A stretch of 11,809 nt of DNA. It comes from CAUPWF01 sp964369775. GTDB taxonomy: Bacteria; Bacillota; Clostridia; Lachnospirales; Lachnospiraceae. Under the pieces are notes generated by a model. That model was not told the DNA's origin. It saw only the letters and a program-made list of their open reading frames with translations, and did no database searches. The position numbers and the translations under genes are program-made. Location: NCBI GenBank assembly GCA_964369775.1, contig CAYJHQ010000051.1, positions 1-11,809 on the forward strand. The letters are read 5' to 3'. Numbering within the stretch: the first letter of the stretch is position 1; each line of letters starts with the position of its first letter. This document shows, piece after piece, positions 4,792 to 11,809 of this stretch.

Positions 4792-5093
4792 AACCAATCA
4801 TGAAGTTCTGCTGCAAGTCCCATCATTTTCCCGATTTTAGGATCTCCTGGTTGCGTTCGTCCAAAGAATAGTCCAAGAGCCATAATTCCACCTGACACCG
4901 CTCCACAGACGCACTTGGATCCTCCAATTCCTACTGGAAATCCTGATGCCATACTAATCACTTCTTCTGGAATATACAATTGAAAATTTGTTCTGATTGC
5001 ACTTACAATCGCTTCTGAGCAGTAGAACGCTCCATATAATTCTTCTGCATCTTCTCTCACTTTTGCTATATCTACGTCTAATGTGTAATTCAT
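4758..5093 (-). pseudogene. C_GCAxxG_C_C family redox protein, truncated at the C-terminus
   Basis: Members of this family are small Cys-rich putative redox-active proteins, often beside oxidoreductases or transporters. The first 102 residues fit: AEELYGAFYCSEAI (C25), MASGFPVGIGGSKCVCGAVS (C61, C63) and GGIMALGLFFG, then AAELHDWFK. After this point family members continue with a second Cys pair and 30-40 more residues, but here the frame runs VESGNITTN and stops at 111 residues, while another frame carries unrelated coding sequence. The start is ATG 5093 because AGGAG (5100-5104) is 6 nt upstream; the ATG at 5099 directly abuts that site. With one of its conserved Cys clusters lost the product is probably non-functional, although transcription and translation signals remain. 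Confidence 0.7.
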
Positions 5094-5205
5094 AAACATC
5101 TCCTATTTTCATGAAATATTTTTTTGGTATATCACAAATCATTTAGTTTTGGGTATGTTACAGGATACCTTAAGTACAATTCATCGTAAAAGAAAAGTAG
5201 TCAGT

Positions 5206-5231
5206 TGCAAAATTGATTGAAAAATTTTGCA
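5206..5231. repeat. 9-bp inverted repeat upstream of the C_GCAxxG gene
   Basis: Perfect arms TGCAAAATT (5206-5214) and AATTTTGCA (5223-5231) enclose an 8-nt loop. It sits between the topoisomerase terminator and the C_GCAxxG remnant. It may be an operator or part of a promoter region; I saw no convincing -35/-10 pair in 5100-5244 (the best is TTTACG-17-TATCCT, weak). Confidence 0.4.
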
Positions 5232-5244
5232 TTTATTTCATATC

Positions 5245-5289
5245 AAAAAGCTAGCATCTCCATTTCATTGTTATGAAATGGAGATGCTA
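5245..5289 (-). terminator. Rho-independent terminator of the topoisomerase operon
   Basis: A perfect 17-bp stem (5252-5268 with 5273-5289) and a 4-nt loop, read on the minus strand, are followed two bases later by TTTTT (5245-5249). It lies about 57 nt after the stop codon of the A subunit, and separates this operon from the accessory strip. Confidence 0.93.
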
Positions 5290-5346
5290 TATCAAATCAG
5301 TCCTATAATCTCATAGTAAGTTATCGCACAAAATAGGTCTTTTATT

Positions 5347-7587
5347 TTATACGCGGTATTTGGTTCCGCTGGTGTCTCGTTTTGCGACTCTTAATCTATT
5401 TAGTGATACTTCTTTGTCTTTGAAGATAATTTTCTCATCACTGCCTTCTACAAATGTGTATACCGCTTCTAGTCCATCTTTTCTTCCTAGTTTCATTCCT
5501 CTTACGCCGACTGCTGCTTTTTTCTTTATCGATATTTCTTCGCTTTTAATTCGAAGGAAGTAGCCGTTATAGGTCTGGAAGACTACATTTGTGTTTGGTG
5601 TAATTAGCCCCACATATACTAGGTTGTCTTCTTCTTGGAGTTTTGTCGAAACTATCGTTTTTCTCTCTACGATGAATTCGCTACCTTCTACTTGTTTTAC
5701 CATTCCACTTTGAGTTGCAAATAACAAGTGTCCGAGGATGAGTTGTCTTGAGTCGCAGATATATACTATCTCTTCTTCCATGTTTGCGTAGTTGCTGACG
5801 TTGTCAATCGGTATTCCTTTTTCTCTAAATTTCCCAAATGGCAAGTCTAATATTTTTAGCTGATGTAATTTCCCTGTGTTTGTGAAGATACATATCTTAC
5901 CTGTGTTGACACAGTGGATTACGTATTTATTTTCTGCATTTGCTGCTTCTTTGTTTCGCTCGTAGGTTGGGATATCGACTGTTCTTCCGTATCCAAACTT
6001 GTCCATCAAAAATACGACTTCTTGCTCTTCTATTTTCTTTTCTTCAAAGACTACTTCTTCCGCATTTTCGATGACTGTTCTTCGCTTTCTGCCAAACTCT
6101 TTTTTATAAGAATCCAGTTCGTCTATAATCACTTGAGCCATTACGTCATAATCATTTAAAATGGAATCATATCTTTTTATCTTCGCCAATGTCTCTTCGT
6201 ATTCTTTTTGCAATGCAAGAATTTCAAGCCCGATAAGCTTGTACAATCTCATTTCTAGGATTGCTGTCGCTTGCCTTTCTGTAAATCTTAGTAGCGATGC
6301 CATTTTTTCAGAAGTCTTTGTTTTGAATTTTATCCCTTCTGTTGTTCCATGAATCAAACACTCTTTTGCATCTTTAATGGATTGGCTTCCTCTTAACACT
6401 TCAATGATTAGATCAATCACATCACAAGCTTTTATCAAACCTTCTTGCACTTCTTTTTTGTCTAACTCTTTTGCAAGGAGGGTCTTGTACTTTCTTGTAG
6501 TTAAATCAAATTGGAAATCCACATTGTACTCTATGATTTTTTTCACACCCATAGTCTCTGGTCTTCCGTCTGCTACCGCCAACATATTGACACCAAAGGT
6601 ATCTTCTAGTCTAGTCTTTTTATAAAGCATGTTTTTAAGGTTTTCTACATCGGCACCTTTGCGAAGTTCTAGTACGATTCGAATTCCATCTTTTGATGAT
6701 TGATTTGAAATGTCTACAATATCGTTTGTTACTTTATTTTCTACTAGGTTTGCCACATCATTTAAGAAACGACCTATTCCTGCACCTATCATGGTGTATG
6801 GAATTTCGCTAATAATCAACTTATGTTTTCCGCCTTTTACTTCTTCTAAATCTACTTTCCCTCTCACTTTTAGCTTCCCGCTGCCAGTTTCGTAGATATC
6901 ATATAGCGCATCTTTATTTACTACCAGTCCTCCAGTTGGAAAGTCTGGTCCTTTGATATATTTTAATAGTTGCTGTGTAGTAATCTCATTGTCTTTTATA
7001 TAGGCTTTTACTGCATCTATCACTTCATTAAGGTTGTGACTTGGAATACTTGTAGCCATTCCTACCGCAATTCCTTCTGTACCATTTACTAGTAAGTTGG
7101 GAATTCGAACTGGAAGGACTGACGGTTCTCTTTCAGTCTCATCAAAGTTTGGAAGAAAATCCACTACGTTTTTATCTAAATCTGAAAGAAATACTTCTTG
7201 TGTGATTTTTGCAAGCCGAGCTTCTGTGTAACGCATTGCCGCGGCTCCATCACCTTCGATGGATCCAAAGTTTCCATGCCCATCCACTAATGGTGCTCCC
7301 TTTTTAAAGTCTTGGGACATCACAACCAGCGCTTCATAGATAGAACTGTCTCCATGTGGGTGATATTTACCCATTGTATCCCCTACGATACGAGCACATT
7401 TTCTATATGGCTTGTCATAGCGAATTCCAAGCTCATACATATCATATAAAGTCCTTCTTTGCACAGGCTTTAACCCATCTCTTACATCTGGAAGGGCACG
7501 TGCGATTATTACACTCATGGCGTAATCGATATAGGACTTCTTCATCAATTCAGAATATTCTGTTCTAATTATCTGTGTATCTTGCAT
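5347..7587 (-). CDS. parC: Type IIA DNA topoisomerase subunit A (ParC/GyrA-like, second copy)
   Basis: This is the DNA cleavage/religation subunit of a heterotetrameric type II topoisomerase. The 746 residues show the winged-helix core with the quinolone pocket YHPHGDSSIYEA (S81 and E85, wild-type-like), the catalytic Y120 in AAAMRYTEARL preceded by R119, the tower (about 220-330), the coiled-coil gate (about 360-490) and a beta-pinwheel C-terminal domain (about 500-746). No GyrA box (QRRGGxG) is visible in that domain, and it is shorter than GyrA (usually above 800), so decatenation or relaxation rather than supercoiling is inferred. The core reads more like GyrA (NFGSIEGDGAAAMRY), so the name parC is conventional. 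AGGAGG overlaps the B-subunit stop, 15 nt upstream. A strong terminator follows. Confidence 0.9.
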   Translation of the reverse strand: MQDTQIIRTEYSELMKKSYIDYAMSVIIARALPDVRDGLKPVQRRTLYDMYELGIRYDKPYRKCARIVGDTMGKYHPHGDSSIYEALVVMSQDFKKGAPLVDGHGNFGSIEGDGAAAMRYTEARLAKITQEVFLSDLDKNVVDFLPNFDETEREPSVLPVRIPNLLVNGTEGIAVGMATSIPSHNLNEVIDAVKAYIKDNEITTQQLLKYIKGPDFPTGGLVVNKDALYDIYETGSGKLKVRGKVDLEEVKGGKHKLIISEIPYTMIGAGIGRFLNDVANLVENKVTNDIVDISNQSSKDGIRIVLELRKGADVENLKNMLYKKTRLEDTFGVNMLAVADGRPETMGVKKIIEYNVDFQFDLTTRKYKTLLAKELDKKEVQEGLIKACDVIDLIIEVLRGSQSIKDAKECLIHGTTEGIKFKTKTSEKMASLLRFTERQATAILEMRLYKLIGLEILALQKEYEETLAKIKRYDSILNDYDVMAQVIIDELDSYKKEFGRKRRTVIENAEEVVFEEKKIEEQEVVFLMDKFGYGRTVDIPTYERNKEAANAENKYVIHCVNTGKICIFTNTGKLHQLKILDLPFGKFREKGIPIDNVSNYANMEEEIVYICDSRQLILGHLLFATQSGMVKQVEGSEFIVERKTIVSTKLQEEDNLVYVGLITPNTNVVFQTYNGYFLRIKSEEISIKKKAAVGVRGMKLGRKDGLEAVYTFVEGSDEKIIFKDKEVSLNRLRVAKRDTSGTKYRV

Positions 7588-7602
7588 CTTTTTTCTTTCC
7601 TC

Positions 7603-9525
7603 CTAGATATCAAGCTGTGCTTCCACTGCATTTTCGTAGATGAAGTTCCGTCGTGGCGGAACCTCTGTCCCCATCAACATCTCTGTTACACTGGATGCCA
7701 TTCTTGCATCTTCTATCTCAACTAACTTCAACATTCTCGTCTCTGGATTCAAAGTTGTGTCCCATAACTGTCCTGCATCCATCTCTCCTAAACCTTTATA
7801 TCTCTGTAACGTAAATGATTCCGTTTGCTTTTTTCTGTATTTCTCTAGTGCTTTGTCATCATAGAGATACTCTTCTTTTCCTTTTTTAGGCATCGCCTTA
7901 TAAAGTGGAGGCATTGCTACATATACGTGACCTTCGTATATTAACTCTGGCATGAATCGGTAAAATAAAGTAAGTAATAATGTGGAAATGTGAGCACCGT
8001 CCACATCGGCATCGGCCATTATTATAATTTTATTGTAGCGCAGTTTCGTGATATCAAAGTCATTTCCATAACCTTCTGAAAATCCACATCCAAACGTATT
8101 AATCATGGTCTTGATTTCGGCATTTGCCAATACTTTATCTATGGTAGCTTTCTCTACATTAAGAATCTTTCCTCGAATTGGAAGAATTGCCTGATACATT
8201 CTATTTCGCGCTGTCTTTGCTGATCCTCCTGCCGAATCTCCTTCGACTATAAATAGTTCGCACTGACCTGGATCTCGTGATTCACAATTGGCTAATTTCC
8301 CATTACTGTCAAAAGAGAACTTTTGTCTTGTCAACAGATTAGTCTTAGCCTTTTCTTCTGACTTTCTAATCTTTGCTGATTTTTCTGCACAAGATAATAC
8401 TTTCTTTAGCACATCTAGGTTACGATCAAAATATCTTGTAATCTCATCACTGGTCACTTTACTTGTAGACTTTGTCGCATCTTGATTGTCTAGCTTTGTC
8501 TTTGTCTGCCCTTCAAATCTTGGGTCTGGATGCTTTAAGCATACAATTGCAGTCATTCCATTACGAATGTCTGCTCCTGTAAAGTTGGCATCTTTTTCTT
8601 TTAGTACACCTATTTCTCTCGCATACTGATTCAATACAGAGGTAAATGTGGTTTTAAACCCAGTCAGATGTGTTCCACCTTCTGAGTTATAGATATTGTT
8701 ACAAAATCCCAATACATTTTCATGGAACTCATTTACATATTGAAATGCTACTTCTACTGTGATTCCATCCACTTCATTTTTGAAGTAAATAGGCTCGTGA
8801 ACAGCTTCTTTCTTTCCGTTCAAATCTTTGATAAATCCAATAATTCCATCTGGTTCGCAGTAAGTAATCTTTTCTACTTCTTGTTTTCTTCTATCTTCAA
8901 AGCAAATAGTCAAATTAGGATTCAAATATGCTGTCTCATGTAATCTACTCTTAATCTCTTCCGCTCGAAATTTTGTCTTTTCAAATATAGTATCATCTGG
9001 TAGGAAATTTACTTTTGTTCCAGTGCTTTTTGTCTTTCCTATCACTGGAAGTAAGCCATCGACTAAATCAATAACTGGATTCCCTCTCTCGTAACGATCG
9101 TGATGTACACCGCCTTCTCTACTGATTTTTACATCCATATATATAGAAAGAGCGTTAACAACTGAGGATCCTACTCCGTGAAGACCTCCACTCGTCTTGT
9201 ATGCTGAATCATCAAATTTTCCGCCTGCATGCAAGGTTGTATATACTAGTCTAGCCGCAGATATACCTTTTTGATGCATTCCTACTGGCACACCTCTTCC
9301 GTTGTCCTCAATCGTTGCCGATCCATCTTTTTCTAATATTACATCTATCTTCGTACAAAAACCTGCCAGATGCTCATCTACCGCATTATCTACAATCTCA
9401 TATACCAAGTGATTCAAACCCTTTGTAGACACACTTCCTATGTACATTCCTGGACGCTTTCTTACAGCTTCAAGACCTTCAAGTACCGAAATACTATCCG
9501 CATTATACGTATTTTTTGCAGCCAT
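7603..9525 (-). CDS. parE: Type IIA DNA topoisomerase subunit B (ParE/GyrB-like, second copy)
   Basis: This is the ATPase and TOPRIM subunit that drives DNA strand passage. In its 640 residues the GHKL ATP site is complete: E43/N47 (YEIVDNAVDE), DNGRGVP (74-80), and the lid GGLHGVGSSVVNAL (113-126). The QTKTKL loop (340-345) follows. The TOPRIM domain has EGDSAGGSA (428-436) and DADVDG (505-510), and the C-terminal signature QRYKGLGEM is at 574-582. Length fits both GyrB and ParE of Gram-positives; GKILNVEKA is GyrB-like. The location beside spoIIP rather than dnaA-recF argues that this is the second pair, not the oriC gyrase, so parE is a positional naming. The start has AAAGGG 8-9 nt upstream. 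A promoter lies in the 98-nt gap after spoIIP. Confidence 0.9.
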   Translation of the reverse strand: MAAKNTYNADSISVLEGLEAVRKRPGMYIGSVSTKGLNHLVYEIVDNAVDEHLAGFCTKIDVILEKDGSATIEDNGRGVPVGMHQKGISAARLVYTTLHAGGKFDDSAYKTSGGLHGVGSSVVNALSIYMDVKISREGGVHHDRYERGNPVIDLVDGLLPVIGKTKSTGTKVNFLPDDTIFEKTKFRAEEIKSRLHETAYLNPNLTICFEDRRKQEVEKITYCEPDGIIGFIKDLNGKKEAVHEPIYFKNEVDGITVEVAFQYVNEFHENVLGFCNNIYNSEGGTHLTGFKTTFTSVLNQYAREIGVLKEKDANFTGADIRNGMTAIVCLKHPDPRFEGQTKTKLDNQDATKSTSKVTSDEITRYFDRNLDVLKKVLSCAEKSAKIRKSEEKAKTNLLTRQKFSFDSNGKLANCESRDPGQCELFIVEGDSAGGSAKTARNRMYQAILPIRGKILNVEKATIDKVLANAEIKTMINTFGCGFSEGYGNDFDITKLRYNKIIIMADADVDGAHISTLLLTLFYRFMPELIYEGHVYVAMPPLYKAMPKKGKEEYLYDDKALEKYRKKQTESFTLQRYKGLGEMDAGQLWDTTLNPETRMLKLVEIEDARMASSVTEMLMGTEVPPRRNFIYENAVEAQLDI

Positions 9526-9567
9526 TTTTCAAACCCTTTCTCGACTCTTACATTTTTCTCTTTGAAG

Positions 9568-9596
9568 ATAATACCACAATCCACCTAAATCGACAA
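9568..9596 (-). promoter_or_regulatory. Sigma-A promoter of the topoisomerase operon
   Basis: On the minus strand the -35 is TTGTCG (9591-9596), the spacer is 17 bp, and the -10 is TATTAT (9568-9573). The start would be near 9561, about 36 nt before the B-subunit ATG. This gives a housekeeping gene pair vegetative expression although it follows sporulation genes. No terminator was seen after spoIIP, so read-through is possible. Confidence 0.75.
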
Positions 9597-9623
9597 GTGA
9601 CTTAAGCCCTGAATCGCTCCACT

Positions 9624-10814
9624 TTACTCTTGAATTACCTGACTTAAGATTTCTGCTAGTACTTCCATAAGATTTTTCACCTCTTCAACAGTATTAGTTT
9701 GCGCACCTGCCTCTATTAACATACTCTTTGGCGCAAGATGGAGATTGTATCGATAACTTTTAAGATATATCTTCCTTGTAAGACCAGGGTACATCTCATT
9801 AGCCATTACCTGCATTTGAAATGAAAACGCAAGATTGGACTGTAGATTTGGATTTGGTAAATATGAAATATCACCAAGGGTTGTACTTCTGCTCACTCCA
9901 TTAAAGAACATTACTTGGGCAGTCGGTTTTCCTTCTATATCAGTTACCAGATGAGTACTCTCGTTGACCCCATCTCTATGTAAATCAATTACAATTTCTA
10001 TATCTGGATTCTCTTGCAAGATTTGTGCAATATCAATTGCCGCTAGTTCATATGCGCTACTTCGATCTAATTTCCCATCAACCAAGTCGTAGACTCCTTC
10101 ATGATGGATTGTGTTAATCCCGTACTCATTTTCTAAGATTTCTTCTAAATAAGATCCCATACCCACTATACTTGTATTTGGGTCTCCTGGAATAGAATCT
10201 ACAAATGTCTCTTGCGAATGTGTGTGATAAATCAAAACTTGAGGGTTACTGGACTCTTTACTAAGAGTCATATCCGCTCCAAGTAATGTATCAATATTAA
10301 ACTTTGCTGGGTCTATAGAAGTGGTTCCATCCACTATGTAATACTGACTGATTAAAGTATCTACATTTCGAAGGCTTTCCACATCAAGTACAGGTTGTAC
10401 CACCTCTTTTGGTATTTCTGCTTCTTCAACAATTTCATTTCCCACCAAATTCCCATTTTCATCAATCATATTTTCATCATTTGCTTCTGCTTCCAATATC
10501 ATCTCGTATGTAATGTCATCTTTATAGCCCTCCATCTCATCTTGATTTACATCTACCAATAGACTTGGAACCCATTCAAACATAGCGTCGACTATCATGT
10601 CGTTGACTGATTTTTCTTCCAGCTTCACTGTATGTAGATTGGGAACAAATAGAAGTTCCATATGTTCCTCAATTGTATCAAGGAGGGCATAGTTCCACTG
10701 AATACTATTACCCTTGCTATCATTTACTATATTTACTGCACATAGAGTCGCTAACATCCCCACTATCCATAAAAGCATTTTTTTCTTATTCACTTCTAAT
10801 TTATTCCATTTCAT
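9624..10814 (-). CDS. spoIIP: Stage II sporulation protein P (peptidoglycan hydrolase)
   Basis: SpoIIP is the amidase/endopeptidase that, with SpoIID and SpoIIM, thins septal peptidoglycan to let the mother cell engulf the forespore. The 396 residues show an N-terminal membrane anchor (about 13-30, MLLWIVGMLATLCAVNIV), a long acidic linker (about 90-145), and the catalytic SpoIIP domain (about 188-396). Probable zinc/catalytic positions are visible: H197 and H199 with E202 in IYHTHSQETF, H279 in VIDLHRDGV, and E368 in SMLIEAGAQTNT. The ATG has GGAAGGTGG just upstream. The gene begins 14 nt after gpr; the gpr-spoIIP pair is conserved in spore formers. Sigma-E control is expected from the family, but no such promoter was identified. 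Confidence 0.95.
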   Translation of the reverse strand: MKWNKLEVNKKKMLLWIVGMLATLCAVNIVNDSKGNSIQWNYALLDTIEEHMELLFVPNLHTVKLEEKSVNDMIVDAMFEWVPSLLVDVNQDEMEGYKDDITYEMILEAEANDENMIDENGNLVGNEIVEEAEIPKEVVQPVLDVESLRNVDTLISQYYIVDGTTSIDPAKFNIDTLLGADMTLSKESSNPQVLIYHTHSQETFVDSIPGDPNTSIVGMGSYLEEILENEYGINTIHHEGVYDLVDGKLDRSSAYELAAIDIAQILQENPDIEIVIDLHRDGVNESTHLVTDIEGKPTAQVMFFNGVSRSTTLGDISYLPNPNLQSNLAFSFQMQVMANEMYPGLTRKIYLKSYRYNLHLAPKSMLIEAGAQTNTVEEVKNLMEVLAEILSQVIQE

Positions 10815-10828
10815 TTTCCACCTTCCCT

Positions 10829-11785
10829 CTAATTGCTTTGAAACACCATATTAAGACTCTCTGAAATGGTGTAACTCATGCGCTTCATTGTCTCGTCAAT
10901 ATCTTTAGGAGTTACGAACATTCCATTAAGATGTGGTGCGATTAACTCTTTTATCAATTCATATTTCTCAGCTTCTGTGTAGCCGTTTAAAATTTTAGCG
11001 GTACCTTTTAAGACTTTTGAGCTTTCCATAGCATGCAATAAGTTCTCCATTGTATCGTTAACGATTGTAGCTGCATCTACTACGGTTGGGACACCAATCC
11101 CGATAACTGGTATTCCTATTGTATCCTCGTTAATTCCTCTTCTATGATTTCCAACTCCAGAACCTGGATGTATTCCTGTATCCGCTATTTGGATTGTCCG
11201 ATTCAATCGCTTACTATTTCTAGCTGCAAGAGCATCTATTACTATTGCGCAATCAGGTTTTGTCTCAGCTACGACTCCTTTTATGATTTCTACAGTCTCC
11301 ATCCCTGTCTGTCCCATCACACCCGGTACTAGAGCACTCACTAGATGGACTTCATTCTCTCCCATAGCGTATTTACCATATTCTTTTACGATATGCCTTG
11401 TAACACAGATGTTATTTACAACCATAGGACCAAGAGCATCCGGTGTGACTTCGCTATTTCCAAGTCCTACTATTAAAACTGATAACTCTTCTTCTCTAGG
11501 CAGTAGAGGCTTAATCTCTTCTGCAATCACTGCAGAGACCTCTCTGTGATAATCCTCGTCTGGGCAACTAAGATTTGGTGCTTCAATAGTAATATATGTC
11601 CCCACTGGTTTTTTCATAACCTTAGCACCTTTTTCGGTCTCTATTTTAACCATTGTAATTTTTACTTCCAATTCCTCTATCTCTCGTTCTTCTAATACAA
11701 CACCACCGATTTCTACATCATCTGATTCAAATCTTTCTTTTTCTTCTAACGCCAAATCTGTACGTACATTAAACTTTTCAATCAT
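10829..11785 (-). CDS. gpr: GPR endopeptidase (germination protease)
   Basis: GPR starts degradation of small acid-soluble spore proteins during germination. It is made as a zymogen that self-processes in the developing spore. The 318 residues show the N-terminal self-cleavage region FNVRTDLALE (5-14), similar to the SASP cleavage sequence, and the two aspartates corresponding to the unusual acid-protease site: D116 in VGLGNSEVTPDALGP and D184 in AIVIDALAARN. GIHPGSGVGNHR and IGIGVPTVVDA are further family blocks. It is complete in the window: AGGAGGATGATTAA precedes the ATG. It is the first visible gene of the gpr-spoIIP unit; its forespore promoter must lie right of the window edge. It shows that the organism is an endospore former or descends from one. 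Confidence 0.96.
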   Translation of the reverse strand: MIEKFNVRTDLALEEKERFESDDVEIGGVVLEEREIEELEVKITMVKIETEKGAKVMKKPVGTYITIEAPNLSCPDEDYHREVSAVIAEEIKPLLPREEELSVLIVGLGNSEVTPDALGPMVVNNICVTRHIVKEYGKYAMGENEVHLVSALVPGVMGQTGMETVEIIKGVVAETKPDCAIVIDALAARNSKRLNRTIQIADTGIHPGSGVGNHRRGINEDTIGIPVIGIGVPTVVDAATIVNDTMENLLHAMESSKVLKGTAKILNGYTEAEKYELIKELIAPHLNGMFVTPKDIDETMKRMSYTISESLNMVFQSN

Positions 11786-11809
11786 TTAATCATCCTCCTT
11801 GCTCATACA

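Noticed and set aside
4625..4816. 63-residue frame starting at 4816 as an independent gene
   Set aside because: Its first codons are only the shifted reading of the C_GCAxxG gene, with no ribosome binding site; only the downstream part looks like protein.
5347..9525. Calling the pair the primary DNA gyrase (gyrB/gyrA)
   Set aside because: Genomic context is not the dnaA-recF origin region, the A subunit is short and no GyrA box is visible; kept as a second type IIA pair with conventional names.

Overview
The window looks like chromosomal DNA from a low-GC, endospore-forming Clostridia member, most likely Lachnospiraceae-like. The evidence is AT-rich sequence, strong GGAGG-type ribosome binding sites, the sporulation genes gpr and spoIIP, a second GyrB/GyrA-like topoisomerase pair, and an Rpn-family nuclease of the type that is multicopy in that family. 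All supported genes lie on the minus strand, so the biology reads from right to left.

Right part (11809-9624): gpr (germination protease) and spoIIP (engulfment peptidoglycan hydrolase) form a tight pair, as in other spore formers. Middle (9623-5245): a recognisable sigma-A promoter precedes a type IIA topoisomerase operon. It holds an ATPase/TOPRIM subunit (640 aa) and a cleavage subunit (746 aa) 15 nt apart, and a perfect 17-bp-stem terminator closes it.

Accessory strip (about 5244-2853): this lies between the topoisomerase terminator and the promoter of the next core operon. It holds a truncated C_GCAxxG_C_C redox protein running into an unrelated ORF fragment, a 39-codon hydrophobic ORF, a frameshifted C-terminal remnant of a SUKH (SMI1/KNR4) immunity protein, and an intact Rpn/PD-(D/E)XK nuclease. 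The nuclease has its own promoter and a roughly 160-nt structured leader. The strip looks like a site where toxin/immunity and defence genes arrive and decay.

Left part (2852-1): the conserved rimP-nusA-rnpM(ylxR)-rplGA(ylxQ)-infB operon, with a good promoter, a leader hairpin, overlapping genes and two TTG starts. It covers ribosome maturation, transcription elongation/termination, RNase P modulation, a K-turn-binding L7Ae protein and initiation factor 2. infB runs off the left edge inside an 11-residue tandem repeat.

The most interesting signal is inside the Rpn gene. A near-perfect ribosome binding site (GGAGGTGG) sits 5 nt (8 nt from the GGAGG core) before an in-frame ATG at codon 220, which would produce the 66-residue C-terminal domain as a separate protein. 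This matches the intragenic toxin/antitoxin arrangement described for E. coli rpn genes. The leader of the same gene also has a hairpin whose 3' arm could instead pair with the nuclease's own Shine-Dalgarno sequence.
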